Assembly (NCBI GenBank): GCA_035571515.1
Contig: DATNCQ010000130.1
Location: 1 to 64,000 of the forward strand
DNA from: Gp6-AA40 sp035571515
GTDB taxonomy: Bacteria > Acidobacteriota > Vicinamibacteria > Vicinamibacterales > UBA2999
Reading direction: 5' to 3'
DNA: 64,000 bases
Shown here: piece by piece, positions 24,704 through 33,126 of the stretch
How the letters are laid out: every line of letters starts with the position of its first letter
How positions within the stretch are numbered: the first letter of the stretch is position 1
Position numbers and translations under genes: made by a program
Notes under the pieces: generated by a model
The model's database searches: none
Told to the model about the DNA's origin: nothing
Seen by the model: the letters and a program-made list of their open reading frames with translations, nothing else

Positions 24704-25246
24704 TCAACGCGTACTAAGGGACTGCGCGAACCCGTCGAGTCCGGGAAAGAGACTCGCTCGAGTGATATTCATCAGGCGCAAGTCGCGACGGATCTCGCCG
24801 CGGCATTTTCCCTCCATCTGGTGGCACTTCACGAACTCATCGATTTGCGGTCCGAAGGTCCGCCGGGCGTTCTCAGCGAGTGAGTGCTGAACGCTGCCCT
24901 GGAACAAGAAGAGCGATTGCTGTGCGATCTGCCGTTGACTCGGGTGGACGAGTCCGGCGGGCGCGACTACGCAGTGACTCTCCCATTCCAGCGAGTTGTA
25001 GATCCACTCCAATACCGGCTTCGCGATCCGCCCTTCTGCCATCGATCTGCACGCGTCCTCATTGACTGCCCAAATGGCGCAGGTCTCGTTCGGTGACACG
25101 TCCTCGACCGCAAAGTAGGCAGCGACGTACGGCGACCGCGTGAAGTCCAATAGGCGCGTGGGCGCGCCATGATGCTGCATAGACCCAAGGAGGTCGAGGT
25201 GACTGGTAGGTATCTGCCCAGCAGGCAGATAGTTCGGCGGCTTGTC
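24704..25246 (-). pseudogene. FRG-domain protein, 5'-truncated
   Basis: The frame is open from a TAA at 25247-25249 to the stop at 24704, about 180 residues, with no start codon in the first part except ATG 25180. It contains the FRG-domain core YLPAGQIPTSHLDLLGSMQH followed by HGAPTRLLDFTRSPYVAAYF and ALDEN-like acidic segments. FRG domains occur in toxins and phage-defence proteins, but their activity is not settled. The upstream part, which should contain the FRGQ motif that names the family, is lost. Truncation occurs 5-8 bp from the tRNA-Asn attachment-like sequence at 25255. The gene has probably been cut by an integration or excision event. Confidence 0.6.
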
Positions 25247-25254
25247 TTAGGCGG

Positions 25255-25300
25255 TGGCTCCTCAGGCTGGATTCGAATCAGCAACCCTCCGGTTAACAGG
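25255..25300 (-). repeat. tRNA-Asn(GTT) 3'-end fragment, copy 1 (attachment-site-like)
   Basis: The complement reads from the anticodon loop (CCTGTTAACC) through the variable region and T-arm to the acceptor end CTGAGGAGCCA. It covers only the 3' half of a tRNA-Asn; no 5' half follows at higher coordinates. One T-stem base differs from copy 2 (CTGATTCGAATCCAG against CTGGTTCGAATCCAG), so it is not a functional tRNA. It is identical to copy 2 at 45 of 46 positions and in the same orientation. Confidence 0.8.
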
Positions 25301-25341
25301 TTGACGCGGGTGCAGCGCTTGCGTGCCGCGCGATTGCGAGC

Positions 25342-25794
25342 TTACGAATCGTTCGTTGGCGGATAGTCGGCGTCGGCCTGTAGCCAGGTATCGATCGAAT
25401 CGGCGCGCGGTTGCTGGCCTTTCGTCGATGCCGTTTGATGCCAGCGCAGTGCGTCCTTGACGGCGGCAACCACCGTTGCGCGCTTGAAGGGTTTCACCAG
25501 GTAGCTGATCACGCCGCTTGACAGGCTCACCTGCGGCGGGATCGTGGCGTCGCCGGTCGCCAGCAGCATGGCGACTGCCGGATGGCGCCGTCGAATCTGT
25601 TCGATCAGCCACGTTCCATCGTGGCCGGGCATGTCTTTATCGACCAGGACCGCGGCAATCGGCCGCAGGCCGATCACCGACAGCGCGCTTTCGGCGTCCG
25701 CGGCTTCACTGAGCGAGAAGCCCTCCGCCGCGAGCCACTCGGACAGCAACTCCCGAATATCGCGCTCGTCGTCGACGATGAGGATTTCGCTCAC
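25342..25794 (-). CDS. CheY-like response regulator
   Basis: A protein of 150 residues with one receiver domain and a disordered tail. The acidic pocket is in ILIVDDERDIRELL (D8, D9), the phospho-acceptor Asp in AAVLVDKDMPGHDG, the conserved Thr in MLLATGDATIP and the Lys in YLVKPFKRATV. It has no output domain, so it acts by protein contact. The start is ATG 25794. It is divergent from the PAS histidine kinase that starts 59 bp away, its likely partner. Confidence 0.9.
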   Translation of the reverse strand: MSEILIVDDERDIRELLSEWLAAEGFSLSEAADAESALSVIGLRPIAAVLVDKDMPGHDGTWLIEQIRRRHPAVAMLLATGDATIPPQVSLSSGVISYLVKPFKRATVVAAVKDALRWHQTASTKGQQPRADSIDTWLQADADYPPTNDS

Positions 25795-25853
25795 GTGGAC
25801 CTCGATGTCTGACGGGGAGGCTTCAGCTTATCATCGGCGCGAGGCTGGTGGAC

Positions 25854-27359
25854 ATGGACGAGCACGCGCAGGCGAGGCTGCTCGAAGCGGCGCCGGATGC
25901 GATGGTTGTCGCCGACGCGAGCGGCACGATCGTCATGATCAACGCCGCGACCGAGCGGCTCTTTGGCTACACGCGCCAGGAACTCGTCGGCATGCCCATC
26001 GAAGCGCTCGTGCCCGAAGCGTCGGCGGCGCGTCACGTCGGCCATCGCGACAGCTACGTGGCGGAGCCGGCGGTCCGCGCCATGGGAAGCGGCCTCGACC
26101 TGTGGGGGCGTCGCAAGGACGGGTCGCTCGTGCCCGTCGAGATCAGCCTCAGCCCGATGCACGCGCCGGAAGGACTCGTCGTCGTCGCGGCGGTGCGGGA
26201 CATCAGCGAACGCCGGGCAGCGGAAAGGAGCCTGAAGGACAGCGAAGAGCGTCTCGAGGCCGCCGCCCGCGGCGCCAATCTCGGCTTATGGGACGTCGAT
26301 CCACGCAGCCGCGAAGTGCTCGTCAACGACATCTTCGAATCGCAGCTGGGATACCCGCCGCTCGCGCTGCGCGCAACCAGCGACAAGTGGACGAGACTTC
26401 GCGGTGGCCTCGACGGCTGGATCGAGCTCCTTCATCCAGACGACCGCGCACGTGTCTCCGGTTTGATCCAGCGCTATCTGGCGGGCGAGTCCGACACCTA
26501 CGCGGCGGAACAGCGCGTTCGCGGTCCGGATGGCTCCTATCGATGGATGCTGAGCGTGGGCAACTCCGTGCCGCGGGATGAGGACGGCCGGCCGCTGCGC
26601 GTGAACGGGGTGCACATCGACATCAGCGAGATGAAGGGACTGCAGGCCGCGCTCGAGCGTCGTTACGAAGAGCTGCAACGTCTGCAGGGATTGCGCGACG
26701 GCCTGGTCCACATGATCGTCCACGACTTGCGCTCGCCGCTCACGAGCGTGATGGGTTATCTCGAGCTCCTGCGCACGGCCACCGACGTCTCGGCTGAAAA
26801 GCGGGTGTCGTTCATCGACAAAGCCCATTCCGGTTCGGCGCAGATGGCGGAGATGATCAGCTCGCTGCTGGACATCAACCGCCTCGAGGCCGGCGAGATG
26901 CCCGTCGATCGCCAATCCGTTGACCTGTGCGAGGTTGTCGCGGATGCGCTGCGATCGCTCGGCGGCCTGACGATCGGCCGACACGTGACCGAGAGCGCGC
27001 CAGAGGGACCAGTCGTGTCCAGTTGCGACCCGGCGCTCATTCGCCGCGTAGTTGGCAACCTGCTGGGCAACGCGCTCAAGTTCACGCCAGAGTCCGGGGC
27101 CATCACGATCACCGCGGCCCGTCGCGACGGCCGGCCGCGCGTCGAGGTGGCGGACACGGGCCCCGGCATTCCCGCCGATTTCCTCGGCCGGGTATTCGAC
27201 AAGTTCAGTCAGGCCGGTGAAGGCCGCGCGCGCAAGCGATATTCGACGGGGCTGGGTCTCGCGTTTTGCAAACTCGCCGTCGAGGCCCACGGTGGAACGA
27301 TTGGCGTCGACAGCGAGGTCGGCGTGGGCAGCCGGTTCTGGTTCGAGCTCCCGGCCTAA
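25854..27359 (+). CDS. PAS-domain sensor histidine kinase
   Basis: A protein of about 501 residues and predicted cytoplasmic, with no membrane segment. Domains in order are PAS 1 (about 8-120, TERLFGYTRQELVGMPIEAL), PAS 2 with a PAC segment (about 135-260, WIELLHPDDR ... GSYRWMLSVGN), a HisKA dimerisation helix with the phospho-acceptor His in MIVHDLRSPLTS (about 290), and a HATPase domain with NLLGNALKFTP, VADTGPGIP and STGLGLAFCKLAVEAHGG. It should autophosphorylate in response to a soluble or redox signal and pass the phosphate to the divergent response regulator. ATG 25854 has a GAGG site nine bases upstream; GTG 25848 is the alternative. Confidence 0.92.
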   Translation: MDEHAQARLLEAAPDAMVVADASGTIVMINAATERLFGYTRQELVGMPIEALVPEASAARHVGHRDSYVAEPAVRAMGSGLDLWGRRKDGSLVPVEISLSPMHAPEGLVVVAAVRDISERRAAERSLKDSEERLEAAARGANLGLWDVDPRSREVLVNDIFESQLGYPPLALRATSDKWTRLRGGLDGWIELLHPDDRARVSGLIQRYLAGESDTYAAEQRVRGPDGSYRWMLSVGNSVPRDEDGRPLRVNGVHIDISEMKGLQAALERRYEELQRLQGLRDGLVHMIVHDLRSPLTSVMGYLELLRTATDVSAEKRVSFIDKAHSGSAQMAEMISSLLDINRLEAGEMPVDRQSVDLCEVVADALRSLGGLTIGRHVTESAPEGPVVSSCDPALIRRVVGNLLGNALKFTPESGAITITAARRDGRPRVEVADTGPGIPADFLGRVFDKFSQAGEGRARKRYSTGLGLAFCKLAVEAHGGTIGVDSEVGVGSRFWFELPA

Positions 27360-27535
27360 GAGGCGCCGCGCGTGTTCAAGGTACCGCGCCTGCCGTCGCT
27401 ACGACGTTGTAGGACGACTCGAGCCCTCCGCCGGCTCCATTTCGGAGGCTGTGACGGCGGCACGAGTGCGAAGCGGCCCTCGGTTCAAACGTCGCCACCG
27501 TTCGACGTCAGACAGGCGCCGGGGCGCAGTCCCTG

Positions 27536-28186
27536 CTATGGCTCCCCGTGGCCTCGTGCGCCCAGCGTTCCGGCGAGCGCAGGTGGCCGCGCGGCGCATC
27601 CAACCGCGCAAGGCATCCGGTCGACAATCAGATTCGTCCTCGTATCGATCAGGATCAGCGCGCGCCCCAGGAATCGATACTGGAAGTCATCAGGAAGTCT
27701 CGGTAGTACGGCGAGCATGCCACCGGGCATGGTGGCGAGCGGTTTCCCTGTCGGGTACACGCGGTTGATGCGACGCGACACGTCTCCCGGATTGTCGTCC
27801 ATGATGGCCGCCATCGTGCCGGGGTTCGTTTCAACGAGCAGGACGTTCCGGAACTCCGCACTGATGGTCGCGGTAAAAATGTCGCCTTGTCTGGCGTCCC
27901 CGCGCGCAACACGAACCCTGTTCGCCAACGCGCGCTGCGCTCGCCAGATCTCTCCTCGATCGTCGGTCACGGTCAGATCAGGCAATCCCTTCTCGAGGCG
28001 GCTCCGCAGCTCGACGTAATGCGCCACGCGGTCGCTGAAGTCAGCCGCGATGACACCCCACGCCTGAACCCTGAACACCGGGTCCTCCGGCCGGTCGCGT
28101 GTCGTCGGCGCCTGCGCATAGCCCACGGACGCGCACGAGACCATCACGGCGACGGCACGCGCGATCTGCTGCACTCGAGTGGTCAT
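27536..28186 (-). CDS. Secreted hypothetical protein
   Basis: A protein of 216 residues from ATG 28186 with a signal peptide (IARAVAVMVSCASVGYAQA). The mature protein has mixed helices and strands: FRVQAWGVIAADFSDRVAHY, VELRSRLEKGLPDLTV, and a late segment LGRALILIDTRTNLIVDRMP. Such short secreted proteins are frequent in this phylum and I recognise no named family. An upstream start at 28249 would add a basic stretch without a signal peptide and is less likely. It is convergent with the histidine kinase gene, with 176 bp between. Confidence 0.6.
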   Translation of the reverse strand: MTTRVQQIARAVAVMVSCASVGYAQAPTTRDRPEDPVFRVQAWGVIAADFSDRVAHYVELRSRLEKGLPDLTVTDDRGEIWRAQRALANRVRVARGDARQGDIFTATISAEFRNVLLVETNPGTMAAIMDDNPGDVSRRINRVYPTGKPLATMPGGMLAVLPRLPDDFQYRFLGRALILIDTRTNLIVDRMPCAVGCAARPPALAGTLGARGHGEP

Positions 28187-28374
28187 CGTCCATCGTGACG
28201 CAAATCTGGCGTGCCGCCTGTTCTGTTTCGCACAACCGCGAATGCCCACGGTCGCTATGTGCGGTAATGAACAGCGACAGCGCAGCGGTCGCGTTACCCT
28301 CGCGGAATCGCTGGCTCCGTCGGCGCGTCCAGTTTCGGGCGTTCCGGGCGTCCAAGGCGAACCTTCAGTAGTCG

Positions 28375-28650
28375 ATGCCTACCGCACCCACACATCCGAT
28401 CAATCGCGACACCGCGTTCGTGTCTCCGCGCAGCTACCGCATGAAGGCCGGCGATGTGCTGGTCTCCCGGCCGACCGCGCGTGCGGATCTCTATGAAATC
28501 TCCGTGGTGCCCTCCCTCGCTCACCTGAGCAACGTCCGCTACGAAGATGGGTGGGAGACTGGTCGCCAACTCGCACGTCGATTGGCGGTGGATAGCTGGT
28601 TCACGGCCGATCACACCCATTTCCTGCCGATCGCTGCCTACCGTCCATAA
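28375..28650 (+). CDS. Small conserved hypothetical protein
   Basis: A protein of 91 residues from ATG 28375, no signal peptide. The central block LYEISVVPSLAHLSNVRYED, then GRQLARRLAVDSWFTADHTHF, resembles short DUF2188-like proteins that combine a beta hairpin with a helix. No function is known. It is alone on this strand between the secreted protein and the decayed regulator remnant. Confidence 0.45.
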   Translation: MPTAPTHPINRDTAFVSPRSYRMKAGDVLVSRPTARADLYEISVVPSLAHLSNVRYEDGWETGRQLARRLAVDSWFTADHTHFLPIAAYRP

Positions 28651-28741
28651 AAGGCAGCTCGACGATGCAGGCGCAGCCGGTTCTACGCGCTCGACGCACA
28701 GACGACGCGTTGAATGAGTTGAAGATCTGCAGTGGCCCGCT

Positions 28742-29002
28742 GTGGCTGAGAGCTCGGACGTTCACGGCGTTCTCGCGGACACCGAGGGCTTTGCGTCGAC
28801 GGCCGATGGCCCTTCATCTACTGCGAATCACGAACCCGGCAACGAACTCCGTAAGCCGATCACGCCTGAGGTATTGATCGCGGTTGTTCGCAAAGTTTTC
28901 TCATCTCCCGATCGTTGCCGAAGGCTTATCTCCAAGGACGGGGGCCATAATGGCGAGATCAAGGTCAACGCCTCACTGTTGACGGTCGTACTGCACGATT
29001 AG
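28742..29002 (+). pseudogene. Regulator remnant: receiver end joined to a Crp/Fnr-like tail
   Basis: The frame contains NELRKPITPEVLIAVVRKVF, which reads like the last helix of a receiver domain, followed within about 10 residues by NGEIKVNASLLTVVLHD and a stop. The latter resembles the C-terminal tail of acidobacterial Crp/Fnr regulators. Neither domain is otherwise present. It looks like two gene ends fused by deletion. A complete product is unlikely. Confidence 0.35.
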
Positions 29003-29201
29003 GCCCGCATCATCCGGCCTGCTCTCGCTTCGCAGTCTCCCATCCGACCGTCTGTCCGCTGAAAACCACCTGTCAGAGTGCTCCGTTGTCCGGTCTTGAA
29101 CAGCGCTACGTCACGGCGCACGCTACGCTCCCTTCGTACAGCGTCGACGTTGTCGAGTTCACAACGAACTGATCAGCAGCGCCGCGTAAGGATGGACATG
29201 A

Positions 29202-30362
29202 ATGATGCGAAATGACACTCGGATTCTGCGCGGAAGTGTACTGGTGCTCGGCTTGGTATTCGCGGCCGCGTGCGGCGAGACATCGACGCCTACCGCGCTG
29301 GCACCGTCGGTCGTGCCATCCATAACGACACCGACGCCGACAGATATCACGGCGCCAGCCCCAGCAGTAGACCCCACACCTGCGCCGACGCCAACACCTG
29401 CGCCAGCGCCATCACCGGCGCCGTCATCATCGCGGCTGCTGTCGCTGGTCATCGTTCCCTTGTCCCAGACCGGTGGGGAGCCGGTGACCGGCAGCGTCAC
29501 GCTCGACGGTCCGGCCCCTGACGGGGGCGCGGTGATTACGCTCGCGAGCAATAACCAAGACGCCCGTCCGCCTGCCAGCGTCAATGTGTCAGCGGGCAAC
29601 AGGACGGCCACCGTCACCATCCCCACCGCCAGTGTTTCGAAAGACACCGAGGTCAGCATTACGGCGAGCTACGGTGGGGTCAGCAAACCGGTCCAAATCC
29701 GTCTCTATGCCAATGGAGAATTGCCCGGCGACGGGGGCGGGGGCGGGGGCGGCGGGTCATCATTGAACATTCCATCCACGGTCAGGGCCTTCGCGCTTCT
29801 GGGCTCCTCGGGAGTCACGTGCACCGCCTCGACGGTGGTCGGCGACGTAGGGTCATGGCCCCTGGCGGCCATCACAGGCTTCCCGGCGACGTGCTCCGAT
29901 GCCGGAACGATCCACGCCGCCGACGGCGCCGCGCAGACGGCACACAATGATCTCGTAAACGTCTACAACTCGTGGACGCAGCCCTGCCAGACGCTGGCGT
30001 CGGGCCTTCTCGATGGCATCACGCTCGCACCGGGCGTCTACTGCGTGCCGCACGCCGCATCGAATATCAACGGCGGAACGCTGACATTGACCGGCAGCGG
30101 CACGCACATCCTGAGGTTCACCGATACCTTCATCATGACGGGCGGGGCCTCCGCGATCAGTCTCTCCGGCGGAGCGACCTGTGGTGGAGTGGGCTTCCAG
30201 ATTCCTGTGTCCGGGACCCTGACCGGGAGCGCCATCGGGACCTTCATTGCCAACACCGGCGCGGTGACGGCGACCAACGTGGTCCTGACCGGGCGTGCCG
30301 TGACATTCGGCACGGCGGTGACGATGACCAACGCCACGATTTCCAACGCCGGCTGTAACTAG
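29202..30362 (+). CDS. DUF3494 (ice-binding-like) lipoprotein
   Basis: A protein of 386 residues. A lipoprotein leader ends in LVLGLVFAAACGE, followed by a Thr/Pro/Ala-rich stalk with repeated PTP and PAP units. A beta-sandwich follows (about 85-170, LLSLVIVPLSQTGGEPV), then a Gly linker and a C-terminal DUF3494 domain (about 190-386; AFALLGSSGVTCTASTVVGD, ITLAPGVYC, GVGFQIPVSGTLTGSAIG). DUF3494 proteins fold as a right-handed beta-solenoid; characterised members bind ice, others act as adhesins. The lipid anchor places it at the outer membrane. A second DUF3494 gene follows after a perfect hairpin. Confidence 0.85.
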   Translation: MMRNDTRILRGSVLVLGLVFAAACGETSTPTALAPSVVPSITTPTPTDITAPAPAVDPTPAPTPTPAPAPSPAPSSSRLLSLVIVPLSQTGGEPVTGSVTLDGPAPDGGAVITLASNNQDARPPASVNVSAGNRTATVTIPTASVSKDTEVSITASYGGVSKPVQIRLYANGELPGDGGGGGGGGSSLNIPSTVRAFALLGSSGVTCTASTVVGDVGSWPLAAITGFPATCSDAGTIHAADGAAQTAHNDLVNVYNSWTQPCQTLASGLLDGITLAPGVYCVPHAASNINGGTLTLTGSGTHILRFTDTFIMTGGASAISLSGGATCGGVGFQIPVSGTLTGSAIGTFIANTGAVTATNVVLTGRAVTFGTAVTMTNATISNAGCN

Positions 30363-30370
30363 AGTTGTCG

Positions 30371-30398
30371 ACGCTTCGTCGCATCAGCGACGAAGCGT
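30371..30398. terminator. Perfect 12-bp hairpin between the two DUF3494 genes
   Basis: ACGCTTCGTCGC (30371-30382) pairs perfectly with 30387-30398 around the loop ATCA, nine bases after the stop of the first DUF3494 gene. It is not followed by a T-run, so it is either a factor-assisted terminator or an mRNA-processing or stability hairpin between the two genes. Confidence 0.55.
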
Positions 30399-30455
30399 TC
30401 GTCCATCGCCGTGTCGTCCCCCGGCCTTCCTTCCTCTGTGATGTCTGGAGATTCA

Positions 30456-31337
30456 ATGCTTCTTCCCCGAATTTCGTTGACGCGGCTCATCGCTCGACTG
30501 CTGCTTGTCCCGTTCGCCGCGCTCTTCTCTTACCCGTCGCCGGGGTTCGCAACAGGGTTCGGACCGTCACTCGGTGCGGCGTCAGGCTTCGCGGCGCTGG
30601 CGGGCGCGGCAGTGACGTGCACGACGTCGACGCTCGCGGGCAACGTCGGGTATGGCACCGCGTTCACCAGCACCGGATGCGCGATTGCTGGCACAGCGTC
30701 CACGCCGCCGGCCGCGGCGTACGCAGATTTCCTTGCCGCGTACGACATGCTGCACTTCAATACCCCCTGCGACCAGACGCTCACGGGCACGCTCGCGGGT
30801 GTGACGCTGGCCCCGGGCGTCTACTGCTTCCCCGCGGCGGCAACGCTCACGGGCACGTTGACACTCAATGGGCCTGCAAACGGCGTCTGGATTTTCAAAG
30901 TCGGGACCGGCGGAACAGGTGCGCTGACGGGCACTTCGTTCTCAGTAGTGATGACCGGCGGCGCGGAGACGGCGGCCTGCCCGAACGTGTACTGGTGGGT
31001 CGCGCAGGCGGCGACCCTGACGGGTTCGAATTTCGTGGGAGCGATTCTCGCGGGTGCGGGCATCACCGTGACCGGCGGAACATTTACCGGTGAGGCCCTG
31101 GCGGGTGGAGCCGGCACATCGCTGGCGCCGACGGGTGCGGTGACGGTGACGAATTCCACGATCACGGCGTGCCCTCCACCCGGCGGCAGCACGATGTTCT
31201 TGAAAGCCAAGTGCAACCAGGGAGTAGGCAACGGGCCCGAGGGTTGCGATCCGGGCAATTCGAACAACCACAATGGCTCGAACGACGAGCGGGGCGGAGC
31301 GCCTGGCAACCCGGGGCGCAAGGTCGGCAACCGGTAA
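30456..31337 (+). CDS. Secreted DUF3494 (ice-binding-like) protein
   Basis: A protein of 293 residues from ATG 30456 (ggag site upstream). A signal peptide ends near SPGFA. The DUF3494 solenoid covers about 35-240: GAASGFAALAGAAVTCTTST, GVTLAPGVYCFPAAATLTG, WIFKVGTGGTGALTGTSFSV and ALAGGAGTSLAPTGAVTV. The tail has CNQGVGNGPEGCDPGNSNN and then GNPGRK, a low-complexity C-terminus seen on many secreted proteins of soil bacteria. Unlike the neighbour it lacks a lipobox, so it is free or tail-anchored. Ice or surface binding is inferred from the family. Confidence 0.85.
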   Translation: MLLPRISLTRLIARLLLVPFAALFSYPSPGFATGFGPSLGAASGFAALAGAAVTCTTSTLAGNVGYGTAFTSTGCAIAGTASTPPAAAYADFLAAYDMLHFNTPCDQTLTGTLAGVTLAPGVYCFPAAATLTGTLTLNGPANGVWIFKVGTGGTGALTGTSFSVVMTGGAETAACPNVYWWVAQAATLTGSNFVGAILAGAGITVTGGTFTGEALAGGAGTSLAPTGAVTVTNSTITACPPPGGSTMFLKAKCNQGVGNGPEGCDPGNSNNHNGSNDERGGAPGNPGRKVGNR

Positions 31338-31355
31338 CTCGAGGTCGCGAGTTCG

Positions 31356-31781
31356 ATGAAGAAGACGAAGCTGGTTCTTGGAATCGCCGCCGGTGTACTG
31401 GTGGCTCTCCTCGCTGGTTGGATCTGGGGCGCGTCGGGTCGATCGGCGATGGCCGGCGCGCTCCAGGCCTCCGAGCTGCGAGGCGACCTGCTCGGCGCGC
31501 GCGCCGCGGTGCTCGACGCGCGTGTCGCGATCTACAACGTCAACTTCGGCGAGGCGAGCAGCCATCTGCAAGGCGCTCGCGGGCTGCTCGGCCGCGCGGA
31601 CGAACGCGTGAAGAATCTCGGCCGGACCAGCGACGCCATGCAGATCAAAGCGGCGCTATCGCGCATCGACGCTGCGCAACGCATGGCGGGGAAGCTGGAG
31701 CAGGGGGCCAGCGCGCGTGCGGGCGAGGCCGCGCAGACGCTCGCCGACGTCTTGGACGATGCAGCGTACGCCTCACGGTGA
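31356..31781 (+). CDS. Membrane-anchored coiled-coil hypothetical protein
   Basis: A protein of 141 residues. An N-terminal membrane anchor (KLVLGIAAGVLVALLAGWIW) is followed by a long Ala-rich helix with heptad character (LRGDLLGARAAVLDARVAIY, LSRIDAAQRMAGKLEQGA). It is probably an inner-membrane protein with a periplasmic helical hairpin. No family is recognised. It lies 18 bp after the second DUF3494 gene and may be co-transcribed with it. Confidence 0.6.
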   Translation: MKKTKLVLGIAAGVLVALLAGWIWGASGRSAMAGALQASELRGDLLGARAAVLDARVAIYNVNFGEASSHLQGARGLLGRADERVKNLGRTSDAMQIKAALSRIDAAQRMAGKLEQGASARAGEAAQTLADVLDDAAYASR

Positions 31782-31827
31782 ACGCGCCCGCGTTGTGTGC
31801 GTCGCGTCGAGCTGAGGCCGGGCTCGC

Positions 31828-33123
31828 TCAGCGGCCGATTGCGGACGTCTGCGTGGCGGTGAGCGACGCCAGTTGCAAGCGGATTCTCGCGGATCGTTTC
31901 TGCTCGTCCGCGACGTTCCCCGGCAACGGATTGGCGGCGCCGTAGTAAGCGATCAGGTTGGCGCGGAGTGCGGCCGGCACACCGGCGAAATCGCGTGCGG
32001 CGAGCTTGCCGAGGAGATCGTCATAGGTCGCATCCGCCAGCGAATACTCTCCGCGGACTGTCAATTGTCCTGTATCGAAATCGGTGTTGGGCAACTGCAG
32101 GCGGCCGGCACGCGAGGCATCGAGCGACTCGCGGAAACGCTCACGGGTCTGGGTGAAGCTCGCCAGAAAGAGACGCTCGGCTGCCGCGGTCGGGACCGAG
32201 AAGCCGAGCGAGCGAAACGGACCGATCTTCGGCACGATGCGGTAGACCGTGGCGAGGACGCGCGCGAAACCGTGCGGCCTCGCGTAGTCGGCGCCGAACT
32301 CCTTGTCGTAGTCCTTGCGGTGCAGGTTGAAGACGAACGTCTGGCGTTGCATGGTCGGCGCGACCTTCAGGATCTCGCTGCGTTTCTTGCTCCAGGCCAC
32401 CTTCGTCATCTCTGGAATGGTCGTGGCGATGGCATGGCGGTAGGTCGCGATCGCCAGGTCCTCGCTGAAGAAGACATCCTTCATCTCGATCCCGTAGGTC
32501 TCGCGGAACGCGCGTTCGAGCGCCGGCTTCGCGACCTGGAACCCGATGTAGCTGTGATACGCCGCCGGCGCATACGCGCCCGCGGCGACCTGCACCACGT
32601 CGAAGGAGAATTCGACCAGGACATGACTCTTCGGCGATTGCGCGTACGTGACCGCGTTGCCGAACCTGGCCTGCAGCTTCGGATACATCAGCGGCACCGT
32701 GCGGTTCACGGCCATCGGATGCCCGTTGTTGTCCGCCGCATAGTGCCCAAGCGCACCGAGGGCGAAGGCGTATTCGTTGACGTCCTGCGCCTCGTCGATG
32801 AGCGCGTTCACGAAATCGCCCGTGCGCACGTAATGGAGAAGGTTGCTGAAGAAGTGGCTGCCGAATGGGTAGTAGCCAAGGTCCTGGATCACGCATCCGC
32901 CATACGCGTAGGCGCGTGCGTCGAGCAGTTCTTCCGGCGTGGTCCCTGGAAAGCGCGCCAGCAGCATCTTGCTGATGGTGGTGTCCCAGAGCGCATCGAT
33001 GTTGGCCTCGTGGGCCAGCACGGAATACGCCGCGGCGGGCCGTGCCACGCAGAACGCCATCGCGACAGCCAGCGCGATGACCACCATGTTGGCAACGAGA
33101 GCTGACCTGGCGCGCGATCCCAT
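31828..33123 (-). CDS. Secreted zinc-dependent phospholipase C-like protein
   Basis: A protein of 431 residues with a signal peptide (VVIALAVAMAFCVARPAAA). The mature chain begins YSVLAHEANIDALWD, then has GCVIQDLGYYPFGSHFFSNL and LGALGHYAADNNGHPMAVN, the spaced His/Asp ligands of the zinc-dependent phospholipase C (S1/P1 nuclease-like) fold. It should hydrolyse phospholipid head groups or phosphodiesters outside the cytoplasm. The helical fold accounts for about the first 260 residues; the C-terminal 170 are unfamiliar. It is the last gene of a minus-strand run after the AI-2E transporter, separated by 3 bp. Confidence 0.82.
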   Translation of the reverse strand: MGSRARSALVANMVVIALAVAMAFCVARPAAAYSVLAHEANIDALWDTTISKMLLARFPGTTPEELLDARAYAYGGCVIQDLGYYPFGSHFFSNLLHYVRTGDFVNALIDEAQDVNEYAFALGALGHYAADNNGHPMAVNRTVPLMYPKLQARFGNAVTYAQSPKSHVLVEFSFDVVQVAAGAYAPAAYHSYIGFQVAKPALERAFRETYGIEMKDVFFSEDLAIATYRHAIATTIPEMTKVAWSKKRSEILKVAPTMQRQTFVFNLHRKDYDKEFGADYARPHGFARVLATVYRIVPKIGPFRSLGFSVPTAAAERLFLASFTQTRERFRESLDASRAGRLQLPNTDFDTGQLTVRGEYSLADATYDDLLGKLAARDFAGVPAALRANLIAYYGAANPLPGNVADEQKRSARIRLQLASLTATQTSAIGR

Positions 33124-33126
33124 GCG

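Noticed and set aside
25255..25300. A functional tRNA-Asn gene
   Set aside because: Only the 3' half is present and the T-stem carries a mismatch; the 5' acceptor and D-arm are missing. The same holds for 43556-43601, apart from the mismatch.
29738..29756. A G-rich tract that might form a quadruplex or be a repeat element
   Set aside because: It encodes the Gly linker of the DUF3494 lipoprotein and fits codon use of that gene.
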